A DNA stretch of 64,000 nucleotides from Pinus tabuliformis (taxonomy: Eukaryota > Streptophyta > Pinopsida > Pinales > Pinaceae), in assembly GCA_031772625.1 (NCBI GenBank), contig CM062820.1, positions 319,322,545-319,386,544 on the forward strand, written 5' to 3'. The notes beneath the pieces are model-generated. The model made no database searches. It was not told the origin of the DNA and saw only the letters and a program-made list of their open reading frames with translations. Of the stretch, positions 48,347 through 58,661 are shown in pieces. Within the stretch, counting starts at the first letter, position 1. Every line of letters begins with the position of its first letter. The position numbers and the translations under genes are program-made.

Positions 48347-49895
48347 TTAAAGATTGGTAAAGGAGTAACTCGTTAGATCTTTCATCATACCTGAGTCTAC
48401 CATAAGCTTTCTGCTTTCCATTAGTAGCTCGTTCTGCTTTTTCCTGCCTCTTTTTTTTCCTGGATTTCTCGTTGCTAACCCCGAAGTTGTTTTTACTGCT
48501 TTCACCCGTTCATTACTCTGTCTTTCAATGTTGCTTACTTCCTCCAAACCCTTTGCCTGAGTTTTCCATAAGAATAACTATTTTATTCAATTGAACTTAT
48601 CTTGTGGTAGTGATTCTACCCTGCCAGTAGTTCCCTGATTCAAGAATCCTTCTAGATCCAAGTATTCTCTGTCAAGAATCTCCTGTAGCTCATTGTCCTC
48701 CGTTTCCATCTCACTCTGGGTCATTTCCTAATCCATTTCTAGTTCTGAATCACTCATCATGATCCCTTTCTGTTTTTTGCTTTCCTATGTCTGATCATTA
48801 TCTTCTTCCTTCTCCTTCTTCTCATAACCTTCATTCATTACTTGATCTTCTACTGCTATTTCTTCATCCTCTTCGAGAACTTGGAACTGATTCTGATTAG
48901 CCTTTTGTCCTTCAGTTTGGTGTTGCTTTGGCCCTTTTTTTCCGCTTTTTCCTTTATGAACTACTTTTTGAAAACTGTCTATGTCTTTCATTATGTTAGT
49001 TTTTCTTTTGTCTTCTGCTTTACTGAGAGGGCAGACTCTTAGAAGGTGCCCATGTTCATGGCATCTACAACATCTAAATGGAATATGCTCATAGTCAACT
49101 ATCTGCACCCATTTCTAATAAAAAACCTCCAAGATGACCTCATCCATAACAGCTCCAAATAGATCCATCTCCACAGATCCTTGCAAAGGAGGTATATTTT
49201 CCCCTGCTTGTGGCTTCAGAAACTTTGACAAACCGTCTTAATTTATTGCCTATGGAAGCAAGCGATTATGTTTGTCAATAATCAAGAGGTAGAGAATAGA
49301 GTCTTACCCAAACCGGGACTGAAGTAAAAGTTTCCTGGTCTGGTACGAAATTCATCATCCATGGCCTCATATAGAGCCCTACTGCTACATAGAAGTAGGG
49401 CCCGCCTTCAAACACTCTGTCTTTATCTTCAACAATAGTGAACACCATAGTGAAGAATCCCTTGGACCCTAGATGAAGATCAATGCTCCCTTTAGGCTTC
49501 CAGTGGTATTTGATCCATGTTTGTAAAGCTTTTTCAGTGGGCCATAACCCCATGAATTTTCATATGATTGCATAAGTCCACATGTGATCCCTGTGCTCCT
49601 GTAGCACTGGATCATTTAAAACTACTCTAGGAGTGATTTCAGCCTTGGGTTTACACGGTCCCTTCTGATTTTTTTCTTTTGTTCCCTGTTTTTTGTCATT
49701 TTCCTCCTTGTCTTTTGTGTCATCATTCTCTTTCGATTTGGTACCTTCTGTTTCCTCTTCCCTGTTTCCTCTTCCTTCCTCAGCATTACCTTTTCCCTTA
49801 TCCGGAGGTTTCTTGTCCTTCTTGGCCACCGCCTCCTTGAAGGAGGGAGTGGAGCTCCCTCCTCTGCGCCCATCCATGGGGAAAAACTTCCTCAT
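48347..49895 (-). pseudogene. LINE-B ORF1: basic N-terminus, DUF4283, zinc knuckle
   Basis: 49895-49560 begins MRKFFPMDGRRGGSS and is very rich in K/E. 49553-49275 carries a DUF4283 segment (FEGGPYFYVAVGLYMRPW, VPVWVRLYSLP). 49108-48785 has the knuckle CCRCHEHGHLLRVC. 48547-48347 is a lysine-rich tail. Several stops lie between. Confidence 0.85.
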
Positions 49896-49964
49896 TAAAC
49901 TGAAACCCTAGTCGCCTTCGCTTCACTCCTTGAAATTATCTAGACAAAACCAAAATTCTATAAT

Positions 49965-51018
49965 AATAATATTATTAATTGTTTGGGTAACTAATTAATA
50001 TAAATATCTTAATAAAGTTGTCTAATGGGAACATAAAATATCTTATACTAGATAATTTAATCCCTTTACACGGTTATGAAAAGCACCATATCCTAAATAT
50101 AAGGAAAAGAAATTGAGGGAGATTTAAAAATCAAAGAATTAAGGATAAAGAAAACAGGTTAAAGGAAATGGTTTTGTGATTTTTTAATTTCCTTCAGTTT
50201 CTTTTCCTTATATTTAGGAGATGGTTCTTTTCATAACTATCTAAAGGGGTCAAATTTTTCCCATTACACAACTTTACTAAGATATTTATGTTAATTAGTT
50301 ATCCAAACCATTATTATTATTATTATAGCATTATTATATTAATAATAATAATATAATAATAATTAATATTAGTTTATTTTAAATCCTTACAATTACTAAT
50401 ATCGCTAGATCTATTAATATAGAAATAATACTATAATTAATAATAATTAATATGATAATAACTAATATTATTCTAGTTAACATTAAATCTTTACAAACTA
50501 ATTTCCCTAGATCTATTAGTGTTTTAATAATTAATTTATATTAAATAGTTACCCAAACCATTAATAATAAGAATAATACTATTATAATAATATAATATTA
50601 ATATTATTCAAAAACAAATAATACATGTTAACAATTTACTCATTATCATATTCCCTAGATTTATTATTTTTGACTCAAATTTGGTTAACTTTTTACTTAA
50701 AATAAAACATGATGAGTATTAAAATAAGATTTTTTATATTTTTATTTTATTTTATTTTTTTATTTATTTAAAATAATAATATTATTGTATTTAAGCAATT
50801 GGAATAGTCAAATCTAGCTGTTTCTGGGTAAATTATAGTTGTTTGTCCTATTCACTCTAATATAGTTGTTTTTTAGTCAAACCTACGCGTTGGAAGATCT
50901 GCTCTCCCTATTTAATATGTAGCCATAATCTGATTCTTCAACTTGTCCTGACGATGAACCAGACTGTTATCATGTGATTTACGTCGGAAAACTTTTTCTC
51001 TTAAAAATAATTTAATAT
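49965..51018. repeat. Long palindrome: inner left half, centre and whole right half
   Basis: 49965-50145 and 50180-50330 are inverted copies around a centre near 50160 (CCTAAATATAAGGAAAAGAA against TTCTTTTCCTTATATTTAGG). 50335-51018 is the inverted partner of 35847-36540. If LINE-A and LINE-B are removed, the left pieces join into one arm colinear with the right arm. No coding frame. It resembles a foldback or hairpin-type DNA element; outer target duplications were not found. Confidence 0.8.
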
Positions 51019-51537
51019 TACTAAAATATTATATTTAAAAATTGAAGTATGAGGGTTAGCACAATTGGTCAAGTCTATTGAGAGGCAGTTATGGTTCAGT
51101 GTCTATTCCTTATCCAAAAATAAGTGATCCCTTATGGTGGATCCCTTAAATTTGGAAGTAATAATATTTTTAATATTATTCTTATTCTCCAAGATTATCT
51201 CCTTCTTTATTCCTCAATGGCTCCAAGACTAACCATCTTTATGCCAACCTTGCTTGAGTGAGGTGGGAGTTTTGGTGAAAGTTAGAGTTTTAATTTTAAT
51301 GAATGTTACATAGAAAATTAGTAATAAAGAGTTAAAAATTAAGTTAGTTTTGGTGAAAGTTAGAGTTTTAATTTTAATGAATGTTACATAGAAAATTAGT
51401 AATAAAGAGTTAAAAATTAAGTTATTTAGGTATAATAGGAAAAGAGTTAAATGTTATGAAAATTACGTTTATGTGAATAATTATGAATTATAAATTATAC
51501 ATTCACAGTTGTAATAATTGGATCTATTCATACTAAT
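51019..51537. repeat. 78-bp tandem duplication and short AT-rich repeats
   Basis: The unit starting TTTTGGTGAAAGTTAGAG occurs at 51270 and 51348. The following sequence (GTTATGAATTATAAATTATAC) is related to the DNA just beyond LINE-C (near 58558), so LINE-C landed in a repeated tract. Confidence 0.75.
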
Positions 51538-51538
51538 A

Positions 51539-51553
51539 AGTATAATATTAATA
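51539..51553. repeat. LINE-C target-site duplication, 5' copy
   Basis: AGTATAATATTAATA, identical to 58461-58475 (one further A matches but may belong to the tail). Confidence 0.9.
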
Positions 51554-51835
51554 AGGAGTGGAAACGAAAGGATGCAGCGGGGAAGGAACTCGAACTCTGG
51601 TCAAATCCTTGAACCGCGAACAGGGCTTGGGTGAACAGCAGAGACCAGTTTTCGCATAGCTGCCTTCTCGAAGCTTCCCATCAGGTCTTTGCAACTGGCA
51701 GTTGGAGGTTATTTCACGTTTTGGTCTTTCCTAGGGTCGATAAAGACATTTTTTTATCACTGTCAACTGTCAGCTGTTAGCAGTCTCCGTTTCTTTCGGT
51801 CTGTCGGTGGTCTCTCTCCTTCGTTAATAACATCC

Positions 51836-53908
51836 ATGGTTAAGCCCTCCGAGTTTCTTGCTCTGGACCCAGACGTCGAGGACATTCTCTCCATGTGGGG
51901 CAAAGAAATCAACTCACAGAATGTGGACTATTATTTTGGATCAGTAGATTCCCCCAGCTTGGCGACAGTTACACAGCCGGAGATCCTTCAGGTTCTCTCC
52001 CATGTTCAGGCGCCGGACAGAGAGCTCCAGCCAGAAGATTTTTCGACCGGCCCTTCTCATCAAGCGATAGAGACAGATCTGAGAAGGGCGTTTGCGGCAT
52101 CAAAGCCCTCGGAGCCAAAGGGTCTTTCTCTGAAACCTCGGTTTCCAAACCCTAAAGGGCTAGAAGAAATCTCACAGCTAGGGTTTCCAGCGGACGACGA
52201 GCACTCTAGGCCCCCAGGCGCTCCAGGTTCGCTCACGAGGGTTTCCCTCTCCCGAGACTCACAAGGCCTCCCCGAGATTCAGCCAAGTGACCAAGGCACC
52301 TCCTTAGCTGTCGGACCAGCAGGAAATAATGGTCAAGGGGCCGAAACTCTGCCCGCCGGAAATGTCATCCTGGTTCTTTCAGGACAGATCCCGCCCCTAT
52401 GGGAACCAGAAACCATCTTGGGCTCAGCTCAAATAACATCCGATAATACCGAGGACTGTGAAGAAAGAAGACCGGGGGGGGAATGCTCAAGGCCAAAAGG
52501 CACGACAAGGAAACAGAAAAGACCTATTGGTTCTCAGATAATAGCGGAGAATCTGGTTCTAGGGATGGAGGTTTCGATGAGAGAAGCCATTGCGGTGGCT
52601 GACTGCACTTTGGTAGGAAGAGTAAGAGGAAAGCCATACTCATCAGCTTTTCTTCAAGAATGGGGGGAAAAAAGCTTCACTCCAGAAAGACTCGTAAATT
52701 TCGAAGCACAAGTTCTTGCAAAAGGATGGTTTAAGTTCAAATTTGAAGACAAAGACACGGCGGATTGGGTTCTGCAGCGTTTATGGCATATTGACAACAT
52801 CCCCGTTCTATTCAAAAAATGGTCTCCATTATTTGATGCTATCAAGGAACGTACTGACTCTTTTCCTGTCTGGGTACGCGCTCCGGGTCTACCCTCCCTT
52901 CTATGGACTGAGGATGTTTTCAGAACAATCGGCAACCGGCTGGGGGAATACATGACTGCAGACATGTCCTTCTTAACTACAAACAATTTGGCAACCGCGC
53001 GTTTTCTTGTAATGCTCAAACCAAGTGGGGGCTTGGCACAAAAGGTAAACCTTCAATTTGGCGAATATGTCCATGAGCAGCTTTTAGACTATGAATACCT
53101 TCCTTTTAGATGCCATTGGTGCCACGAGCACGGCCATCTAGCAAAAGATTGCCCCCATAAGAGAAGAAGGCGACATTTCCGTAGGACTCCTGCTCATAGA
53201 GCAAATGCACAATCCGATGCTCACATAAGGATGGAGCAGGACTTGCCGGAGTCACATGAACAAATGAATATGGAGGCAGAGGAGATCGAGAAGGAACCAT
53301 CGAATACAATCGCAAAGTCTACAAATCTGGAAGCAGAAATTGGTACAAACCAGGCCGTTGTGGAAGGGGCCGTCGAGGAAACAGCCAAAGTCCCGGAAGC
53401 AGAGAAATGCTCGGCTGAAAGAACACCTCCACTCATATCCGACGATCCTGAGAAGGGTAAGTGCTCGGGGACTCCCTCCTCTTTTATTTCTCCTGTGTCT
53501 TCAAATGATAATTGTAACATTGCCTCTTTGTCTTATCTTGAAAAAACCTTAAAAATTGTTGACAATTTGGGCGTCCATTTCCCTGAGCCAAATGTGGAAA
53601 CCCTATCTGAATCTCTGCCCCTCCTAGATATAAACTGTGAAGAAAATTGGCCCCCTCTTCCTCTTCCTGTGTCTCGGACCCCTTGTCCTTACAATCTGCG
53701 ATCCCAGGGTGGGATCCAAGCGATTCAGGAGTCTTTAGGTGGGTTGGGCCCGATTCCTTCACAGCCAAATTCCAAGAACAAACGAGGACGGAAATATGAT
53801 CTATTCAAGGCAAAACTCAAAGCAAAGTTGGATATTGCAGATGGCAAACAATTCTCCATCCAAGGGGTCCTTAGAGCAGCCCATCCCCCCGAAGGAGTTA
53901 TCAAATGA
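51836..53908 (+). CDS. LINE-C ORF1: DUF4283/zinc-knuckle nucleic-acid-binding protein
   Basis: 690 aa from the first ATG in the frame (CATCCATGG, favourable context). The frame is open further upstream but without an ATG. The N-terminal ~240 residues are low in recognisable structure. A DUF4283-type domain follows (LVGRVRGKPYSS, WHIDNIPVLFKKWSPLFD, VWVRAPGLP). Then comes one CCHC knuckle (C426, C429, H434, C439) with a basic RRRRHFRR tail, and an acidic, proline-rich C-terminus. Such proteins bind LINE RNA and form the RNP. The stop overlaps the ORF2 start by four bases (ATGA), which suggests reinitiation or coupled translation of ORF2. Confidence 0.92.
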   Translation: MVKPSEFLALDPDVEDILSMWGKEINSQNVDYYFGSVDSPSLATVTQPEILQVLSHVQAPDRELQPEDFSTGPSHQAIETDLRRAFAASKPSEPKGLSLKPRFPNPKGLEEISQLGFPADDEHSRPPGAPGSLTRVSLSRDSQGLPEIQPSDQGTSLAVGPAGNNGQGAETLPAGNVILVLSGQIPPLWEPETILGSAQITSDNTEDCEERRPGGECSRPKGTTRKQKRPIGSQIIAENLVLGMEVSMREAIAVADCTLVGRVRGKPYSSAFLQEWGEKSFTPERLVNFEAQVLAKGWFKFKFEDKDTADWVLQRLWHIDNIPVLFKKWSPLFDAIKERTDSFPVWVRAPGLPSLLWTEDVFRTIGNRLGEYMTADMSFLTTNNLATARFLVMLKPSGGLAQKVNLQFGEYVHEQLLDYEYLPFRCHWCHEHGHLAKDCPHKRRRRHFRRTPAHRANAQSDAHIRMEQDLPESHEQMNMEAEEIEKEPSNTIAKSTNLEAEIGTNQAVVEGAVEETAKVPEAEKCSAERTPPLISDDPEKGKCSGTPSSFISPVSSNDNCNIASLSYLEKTLKIVDNLGVHFPEPNVETLSESLPLLDINCEENWPPLPLPVSRTPCPYNLRSQGGIQAIQESLGGLGPIPSQPNSKNKRGRKYDLFKAKLKAKLDIADGKQFSIQGVLRAAHPPEGVIK

Positions 53909-56900
53909 TATTTACATCCTGGAACTGCAGAGGTTTGGCCAGCAAACCTAAAAAACTGGCCCTGAAAGATTGGATTCTCAACTCTAATGTAGATGTTATC
54001 CTTCTGCAAGAAACCCTTGGGAAGGCCTCTGAGATCGAACCTATGCTTATGGCTCTTCTTCCAGGGTGGTCCTTCTGCGCTATGGATGCCTTTGGTCATT
54101 CGGGGGGTTTAGCATTTGGGTTCAAAGATGGGAGAGTTAAAATTCTCAATTCTTGCGGGATGAAGAACGTAATGGGAATGGAGATAGTATCCCCTGACTT
54201 CCAGTTCCCAATCTCCATTATAAATATTTATGGGCCTTGTCAAGGAAGGGAATTTTTTTGGGATTCCTTGATGGCTACATCTATTATGAAATCTCCTCTG
54301 ATGATTCTGGGTGGTGACCTAAATTTCTCTCTAGGTCGTGCCGAAGCCTGGGGACCCATGGCGAGAGAAGATCCTCAATCTGAATTTTTCCACAATCTCA
54401 TCTCAGCGAATAATTTTGTTGATCCTCTCCCGATCAAGCTAAAGCCAACTTGGCGGAATCGAAGAGTTGGTGCTGACAGGATAGCTAAGAGGCTTGATCG
54501 CTTCCTCCTCTCTGATCCTCTCTCTGCTAAAATTCCCCTTATCAGACAGTGGGTTGATGAAATAGGGAATTCCGACCATTTCCCAATCTTTCTAGATCTT
54601 TCTTCTCCTCCTCTCAAGCCCCCAGCCCCTTTCAAATTTAATCCAGCTTGGCTTCAAGATCCCTCTTTCAGTGAACTATTTAAAAAATCTTGGATTCACC
54701 CAGATCATAATGCAGGAGCGGAGAAAAGCTATTTATTCATGGAAAATTTAAAAAGAATGAAATCTGCATCAATCTCTTGGGCAAGGGATAGGAAAATGAA
54801 ACAAAATGAGGCGCTAAACAGTATTAGGGAAGAGCTGAAGAAAAAGGAGAGTTTGGATTCTGATGGATATTCATCTCAAGAATCCAAGGAAAGAATTCTT
54901 CTTCTGGAGAAGCAGCAAACCAAAATTCTTCTGGAAAAGGAAGAAGAATGGAGAATCAAGAGCAGGGCAATCTGGCTTAAGTCTGGGGATGAAAATACAA
55001 AATTCTTTCATAATTTTGCAAAAGGAAGAAAATCAATAAATACAATTTGGAGCCTTAAAAATGAAGAAGGAAGAGAGGTCAAGTCCTTTTCTGATCTCTC
55101 TGGACTAGGGAATAGACATTTTCATAAGTTATACTCTGATCAGAGAGAAGCAACTATAGCAGAAATCTTCAAAACGGTGCAATGTTTCCCCAGATTCATT
55201 GAGGAAGAAGAATCTGAAGAACTTTCAATTCCGGTCACCAAGGCGGAAACTGAAGCAGCCATGAAGCTTTTAGGCAAAGACAAAAGTCCAGGTCCTGATG
55301 GTTGGACTATTGAATTGTTTCTTCATTTCTTTGATTTAATTGGAGATGAGATATCCGAAGTTGTTGAGGAGTCCAGATTGAAAGGAGATATTTATAGACC
55401 ATTTAATTCAACATTTATTGCTCTCATTCCTAAGAAGAACGAGCCAGAAAGCTTTGATGATTTCAGACCTATTTCTTTGTGCAACTGTATTTATAAGATT
55501 ATTTCAAAGGTCATTGCCCTCAGATTAGCTCCAATTCTGTCTAGGAACATATCTATGGAACAATTTGGGTTCCTAGATGGCAGACAAATTCATGAAGCTA
55601 TAGGGGTTGCTCAGGAGACAATCCATAGTATCAAATTAAAGAAAAAGAAAGGAGCTGTTCTAAAAATTGACCTTTCCAAAGCATTTGATAGGATTAGCTG
55701 GCTCTACCTTCGAATGCTTCTTACTCATGTGGGATTCAACTACCAATTTGTCAGTTGGATCATGGGTTGCATATCTAATGTCAGCTTTGCAGTTCTGGTC
55801 AATGGAGCTGCTTCTTCATTCTTTTCTAGCCAGAGGGGCCTTAGACAAGGGTGTCCATTATCACCACTACTGTTTCTCCTTGTGGCCGAAGGTCTTAGCA
55901 GGCTGATTCATAAAGCCAGAAGTGCGGACAAGGTAAAAGGTATAGAGGTAGCCATAAATCTCTTTATCACCCATCTTCTTTTCGTCGATGACATATTGAT
56001 CTTTACAAATGGAAATTCCAGTGAATTAAAGGAGATAAAATGTATCTTTGACCTTTTTCTTAAAGCTACAGGAATGCAGATAAATTCTATGAAATCACAA
56101 GTTTGTTTAGCAGATGTGGACAGAAGGGAAAGGAGCCTTATAGCAGATCTTTTTCCGTTTCCTAGCCAATCCTTGGATGCTCCTTTCAAATATTTGGGGT
56201 TTTGGCTAAAACCTGTCGCCTACAGAAAAGCAGATTGGAACTGGATCATAGCAAAAATTGAAGCTAGAATATCTCACTGGAGCTTTAGATGGCTTTCCAG
56301 AGCTGGTAGGCTAACTCTCATCAAGTCGGTCTTGCTAGCCATTCCGGTTTACTGGGCCGCCCTAACTTGGATTCCTAAAGGAATAATGGAGAAAATCAGG
56401 AGAATTTGTTGCAGATTTCTTTGGGCTGGTTCTAAGGAATTCTCTGGTTTACCGTGGGTGGCTTGGGACAAAGTGGCCAGATCAAAAGAATGGGGAGGTT
56501 GGGGGATCAAAAGACTTCCCGAGTTCAGCACCTCTTTAGCTGCAAAGTCTGGCTGGAGGCTTATAACCACAGAAAATCTATGGACAAGGGTGATCAAAAG
56601 GAAGTATATCGATCCAACGCCCTTGGAAGACTGGATCCGGAGTCAAAACAAGAAGGCTAAAAACTCATCTGTTATTTGGAAGGCCACAGTTGATGCTTTC
56701 TCAGTGATTGAGCAAGGTTTAGCTTGGAAAGTGGGAGATGGTAGACATATCAGGATCGGTAGAGACCCTTGGATCGGGTGCAACGAAGCATTTGCCCTAT
56801 CTCCTGGGCTTCTTCTACATCTTGATTCCAAAGATATCACCTCATTAAATCAGGTGGCAAGAGTTGGGCAGTTTTCCATTTGGGGCCAGGCTTGGAAGGA

Positions 56901-58041
56901 TGATGAAGATCTAGGGCTAAATATCAGATGGAAGAATGAATGGACAGGTTATATAAAAGAACTAAAACGTTCCAATGTTAGGATCAAGGAGGAACCTGAT
57001 AGGTTAATGTGGGCTCACAACAAATCGGGGGGATATTCACCAAAGGAGGGCTACTCTTATCTTCTGGGAAAGAAAGGTTGGGCCGCTCCGGAATGGTGGT
57101 CCAAAGCTTTATGGAAACTTAAAAGCCCAGCAAAATCAAAGCTCTTCCTATGGTGTATTCTAAAAAAGAAGGCTCCGACATGGGAAATCCTCCAATCTAG
57201 GTTTCTAGTTGGCCCAGGACGTTGCCCCCTGTGTAAGGATAACGAGGAAACTTTAAATCATCTTTTCATCTCCTGTCCCTTCTCACGGCAGATCTGGGCG
57301 GAGGTCACTGGGCTTCTCAAGGTCAATGCACACTGGGGTAATGAGCCTCTAGACGAATCCTGGAGGAAGTGGTGGTTTACATACTCAGAAGGGAATATGC
57401 GGAACCTTCCGATTATCTTCTGCTGGGGTGTGTGGCTCGTGAGAAATAAGAGCCTGTTCCAGGACCAAATTACTCCGCCTTCCGCTATCGCCTCTAATAT
57501 CGCAGCCATCTATCATTCTCTGCCTCCCCCTGAAGCAAAGAAACCCAGAATAAATCAAAACAATCTCAATTATCAGGAGGACATCCCTCGTGGCTTCTTC
57601 GACGGAGCCTCTCAAAATAATAGGGCTGGCGCAGGCTTGAGTTTACACATCAATTCAGAACACATCCTAAAAGCCTCAGTTGGGTTGGGCCCAGGAACCA
57701 ACAATTTTGCAGAACTATCCTCTTTACGCCTTCTTCTTTGCTGGCTTCAACACAGACACATCAACACAATTCAGTTATTTGGGGACTCTCTAAACGTTAT
57801 AAATTGGGTCAATGGATCTGCTGCTTGTCAAAATCAAATTCTAGTGACAATTGTTGAAGAGATTTTATTCCTAAAGACTCTCTTTAACAGGTTTTCATTA
57901 TGTCATATCTACAGGGAAAGGAACGAAGAAGCCGATCAGTTATCTAAGGCAGGTATACTACAGGATCCGGACAGCTGGGCGATAGAAGAAATTTTCCAGG
58001 GGCAATCAGTCAGATCAGATTTGCCTCCTTATGATCAGTAG
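53905..58041 (+). CDS. LINE-C ORF2: endonuclease, reverse transcriptase, RNase H
   Basis: 1378 aa, no stops. The endonuclease (1-225) has N7, E36, IYGPC, GGDLNFS and SDHFPI, all expected active-site blocks. RT has DLSKAFDRISW (D589), RGLRQGCPLSPLLF and the catalytic F693-V-D-D696. A zf-RVT domain follows with FLWCILKKKAP and CPLCKDNEETLNHLFISC. The C-terminal RNase H keeps D1233, E1270, D1294 and D1344 in the RVT_3 arrangement. It acts in target-primed reverse transcription: nick, prime from the 3' tail, copy. The ATG is fixed by the overlap with ORF1. Confidence 0.95.
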   Translation: MIFTSWNCRGLASKPKKLALKDWILNSNVDVILLQETLGKASEIEPMLMALLPGWSFCAMDAFGHSGGLAFGFKDGRVKILNSCGMKNVMGMEIVSPDFQFPISIINIYGPCQGREFFWDSLMATSIMKSPLMILGGDLNFSLGRAEAWGPMAREDPQSEFFHNLISANNFVDPLPIKLKPTWRNRRVGADRIAKRLDRFLLSDPLSAKIPLIRQWVDEIGNSDHFPIFLDLSSPPLKPPAPFKFNPAWLQDPSFSELFKKSWIHPDHNAGAEKSYLFMENLKRMKSASISWARDRKMKQNEALNSIREELKKKESLDSDGYSSQESKERILLLEKQQTKILLEKEEEWRIKSRAIWLKSGDENTKFFHNFAKGRKSINTIWSLKNEEGREVKSFSDLSGLGNRHFHKLYSDQREATIAEIFKTVQCFPRFIEEEESEELSIPVTKAETEAAMKLLGKDKSPGPDGWTIELFLHFFDLIGDEISEVVEESRLKGDIYRPFNSTFIALIPKKNEPESFDDFRPISLCNCIYKIISKVIALRLAPILSRNISMEQFGFLDGRQIHEAIGVAQETIHSIKLKKKKGAVLKIDLSKAFDRISWLYLRMLLTHVGFNYQFVSWIMGCISNVSFAVLVNGAASSFFSSQRGLRQGCPLSPLLFLLVAEGLSRLIHKARSADKVKGIEVAINLFITHLLFVDDILIFTNGNSSELKEIKCIFDLFLKATGMQINSMKSQVCLADVDRRERSLIADLFPFPSQSLDAPFKYLGFWLKPVAYRKADWNWIIAKIEARISHWSFRWLSRAGRLTLIKSVLLAIPVYWAALTWIPKGIMEKIRRICCRFLWAGSKEFSGLPWVAWDKVARSKEWGGWGIKRLPEFSTSLAAKSGWRLITTENLWTRVIKRKYIDPTPLEDWIRSQNKKAKNSSVIWKATVDAFSVIEQGLAWKVGDGRHIRIGRDPWIGCNEAFALSPGLLLHLDSKDITSLNQVARVGQFSIWGQAWKDDEDLGLNIRWKNEWTGYIKELKRSNVRIKEEPDRLMWAHNKSGGYSPKEGYSYLLGKKGWAAPEWWSKALWKLKSPAKSKLFLWCILKKKAPTWEILQSRFLVGPGRCPLCKDNEETLNHLFISCPFSRQIWAEVTGLLKVNAHWGNEPLDESWRKWWFTYSEGNMRNLPIIFCWGVWLVRNKSLFQDQITPPSAIASNIAAIYHSLPPPEAKKPRINQNNLNYQEDIPRGFFDGASQNNRAGAGLSLHINSEHILKASVGLGPGTNNFAELSSLRLLLCWLQHRHINTIQLFGDSLNVINWVNGSAACQNQILVTIVEEILFLKTLFNRFSLCHIYRERNEEADQLSKAGILQDPDSWAIEEIFQGQSVRSDLPPYDQ

Positions 58042-58347
58042 TATTTTCTCAGTATATATTCTGCCCCGTTTTTGTTGGTCCATATCAGATTTTATATTTC
58101 TGATTGTACTTTCTGTATATATTCCTTCATTGCACTTCTCGTTTTTTCCGGTTATTTATCTCTCGGCTTTCAGTTTATCAAATTTTGTAAATTTTGCTCT
58201 TACACAGTGCTGATGGACACTTTTTTCTGACTGTAATGGAGTTGTTTTCCAATATGGAGACTCCAGGTTTTCTTGAACTATTGTAACAAATGATTACAAA
58301 ACCTCCTCTTGGGAGGTAGACTTTCCCAGTTTCTCAAACAGTAAAAA

Positions 58348-58399
58348 AGCTCCCTGCGGGTCGAGCTGTGACTGCCTCATTAAGCCCTGCGCGGCTTAA
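58348..58399 (+). other. LINE-C 3'-UTR twin hairpins
   Basis: AGCTC...GAGCT (58348-58367, loop CCTGCGGGTC) and TTAAGCC-CTGCGC-GGCTTAA (58380-58399, perfect 7-bp stem). They lie about 55-105 bp before the A-tail. The loops resemble those of LINE-A. Confidence 0.75.
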
Positions 58400-58460
58400 G
58401 AACTACAGGATCAAAACTTTTATTAATATAATAAATACTACTTTTTTCCCTGGAAAAAAA

Positions 58461-58475
58461 AGTATAATATTAATA
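58461..58475. repeat. LINE-C target-site duplication, 3' copy
   Basis: AGTATAATATTAATA directly after the A-tail. Confidence 0.9.
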
Positions 58476-58593
58476 ATTGTTACATAAAACTTAATGATGA
58501 ATAGTTAAAGATTAAGTTAGTTACATATAATTTTAAAAATAAAAGGAAATTGAATAGTTATGAATTGTAAACTACACATTGACACTTTGTAAT

Positions 58594-58596
<3 letters not shown>

Positions 58597-58658
<62 letters not shown>
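58597..58658. repeat. (TA)n microsatellite, about 30 units
   Basis: Uninterrupted TA dinucleotides in AT-rich DNA. Confidence 0.97.

Positions 58659-58659
<1 letters not shown>

Positions 58660-58661
<2 letters not shown>

Larger units (their letters stand above)
43243..49960 (-). mobile_element. LINE-B: full-length, decayed LINE of a different family
   Basis: Minus strand, 3' end at an A-run near 43246 and 5' end near 49960. The 14-mer TAATAATATTATTA occurs on both sides (43229-43242 and 49964-49977) and may be the target duplication, although the site is low-complexity. Its RNase H and ORF1 sequences differ clearly from LINE-A and LINE-C. The 800 bp from 43250 to 44050 are 3' UTR. Confidence 0.87.
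51554..58460 (+). mobile_element. LINE-C: intact full-length L1-type LINE
   Basis: About 6.9 kb. Starts AGGAGTGGAAACG right after the target duplication, has a ~280-bp 5' UTR, ORF1, ORF2, a ~410-bp 3' UTR and a short A-tail (CCCTGG then A8). Both ORFs are open and carry all catalytic residues. A perfect 15-bp target duplication and an intact 5' end suggest recent insertion. Same broad family as LINE-A: similar ORF1 and ORF2 sequence, 3' end and 3' hairpins. Confidence 0.95.
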
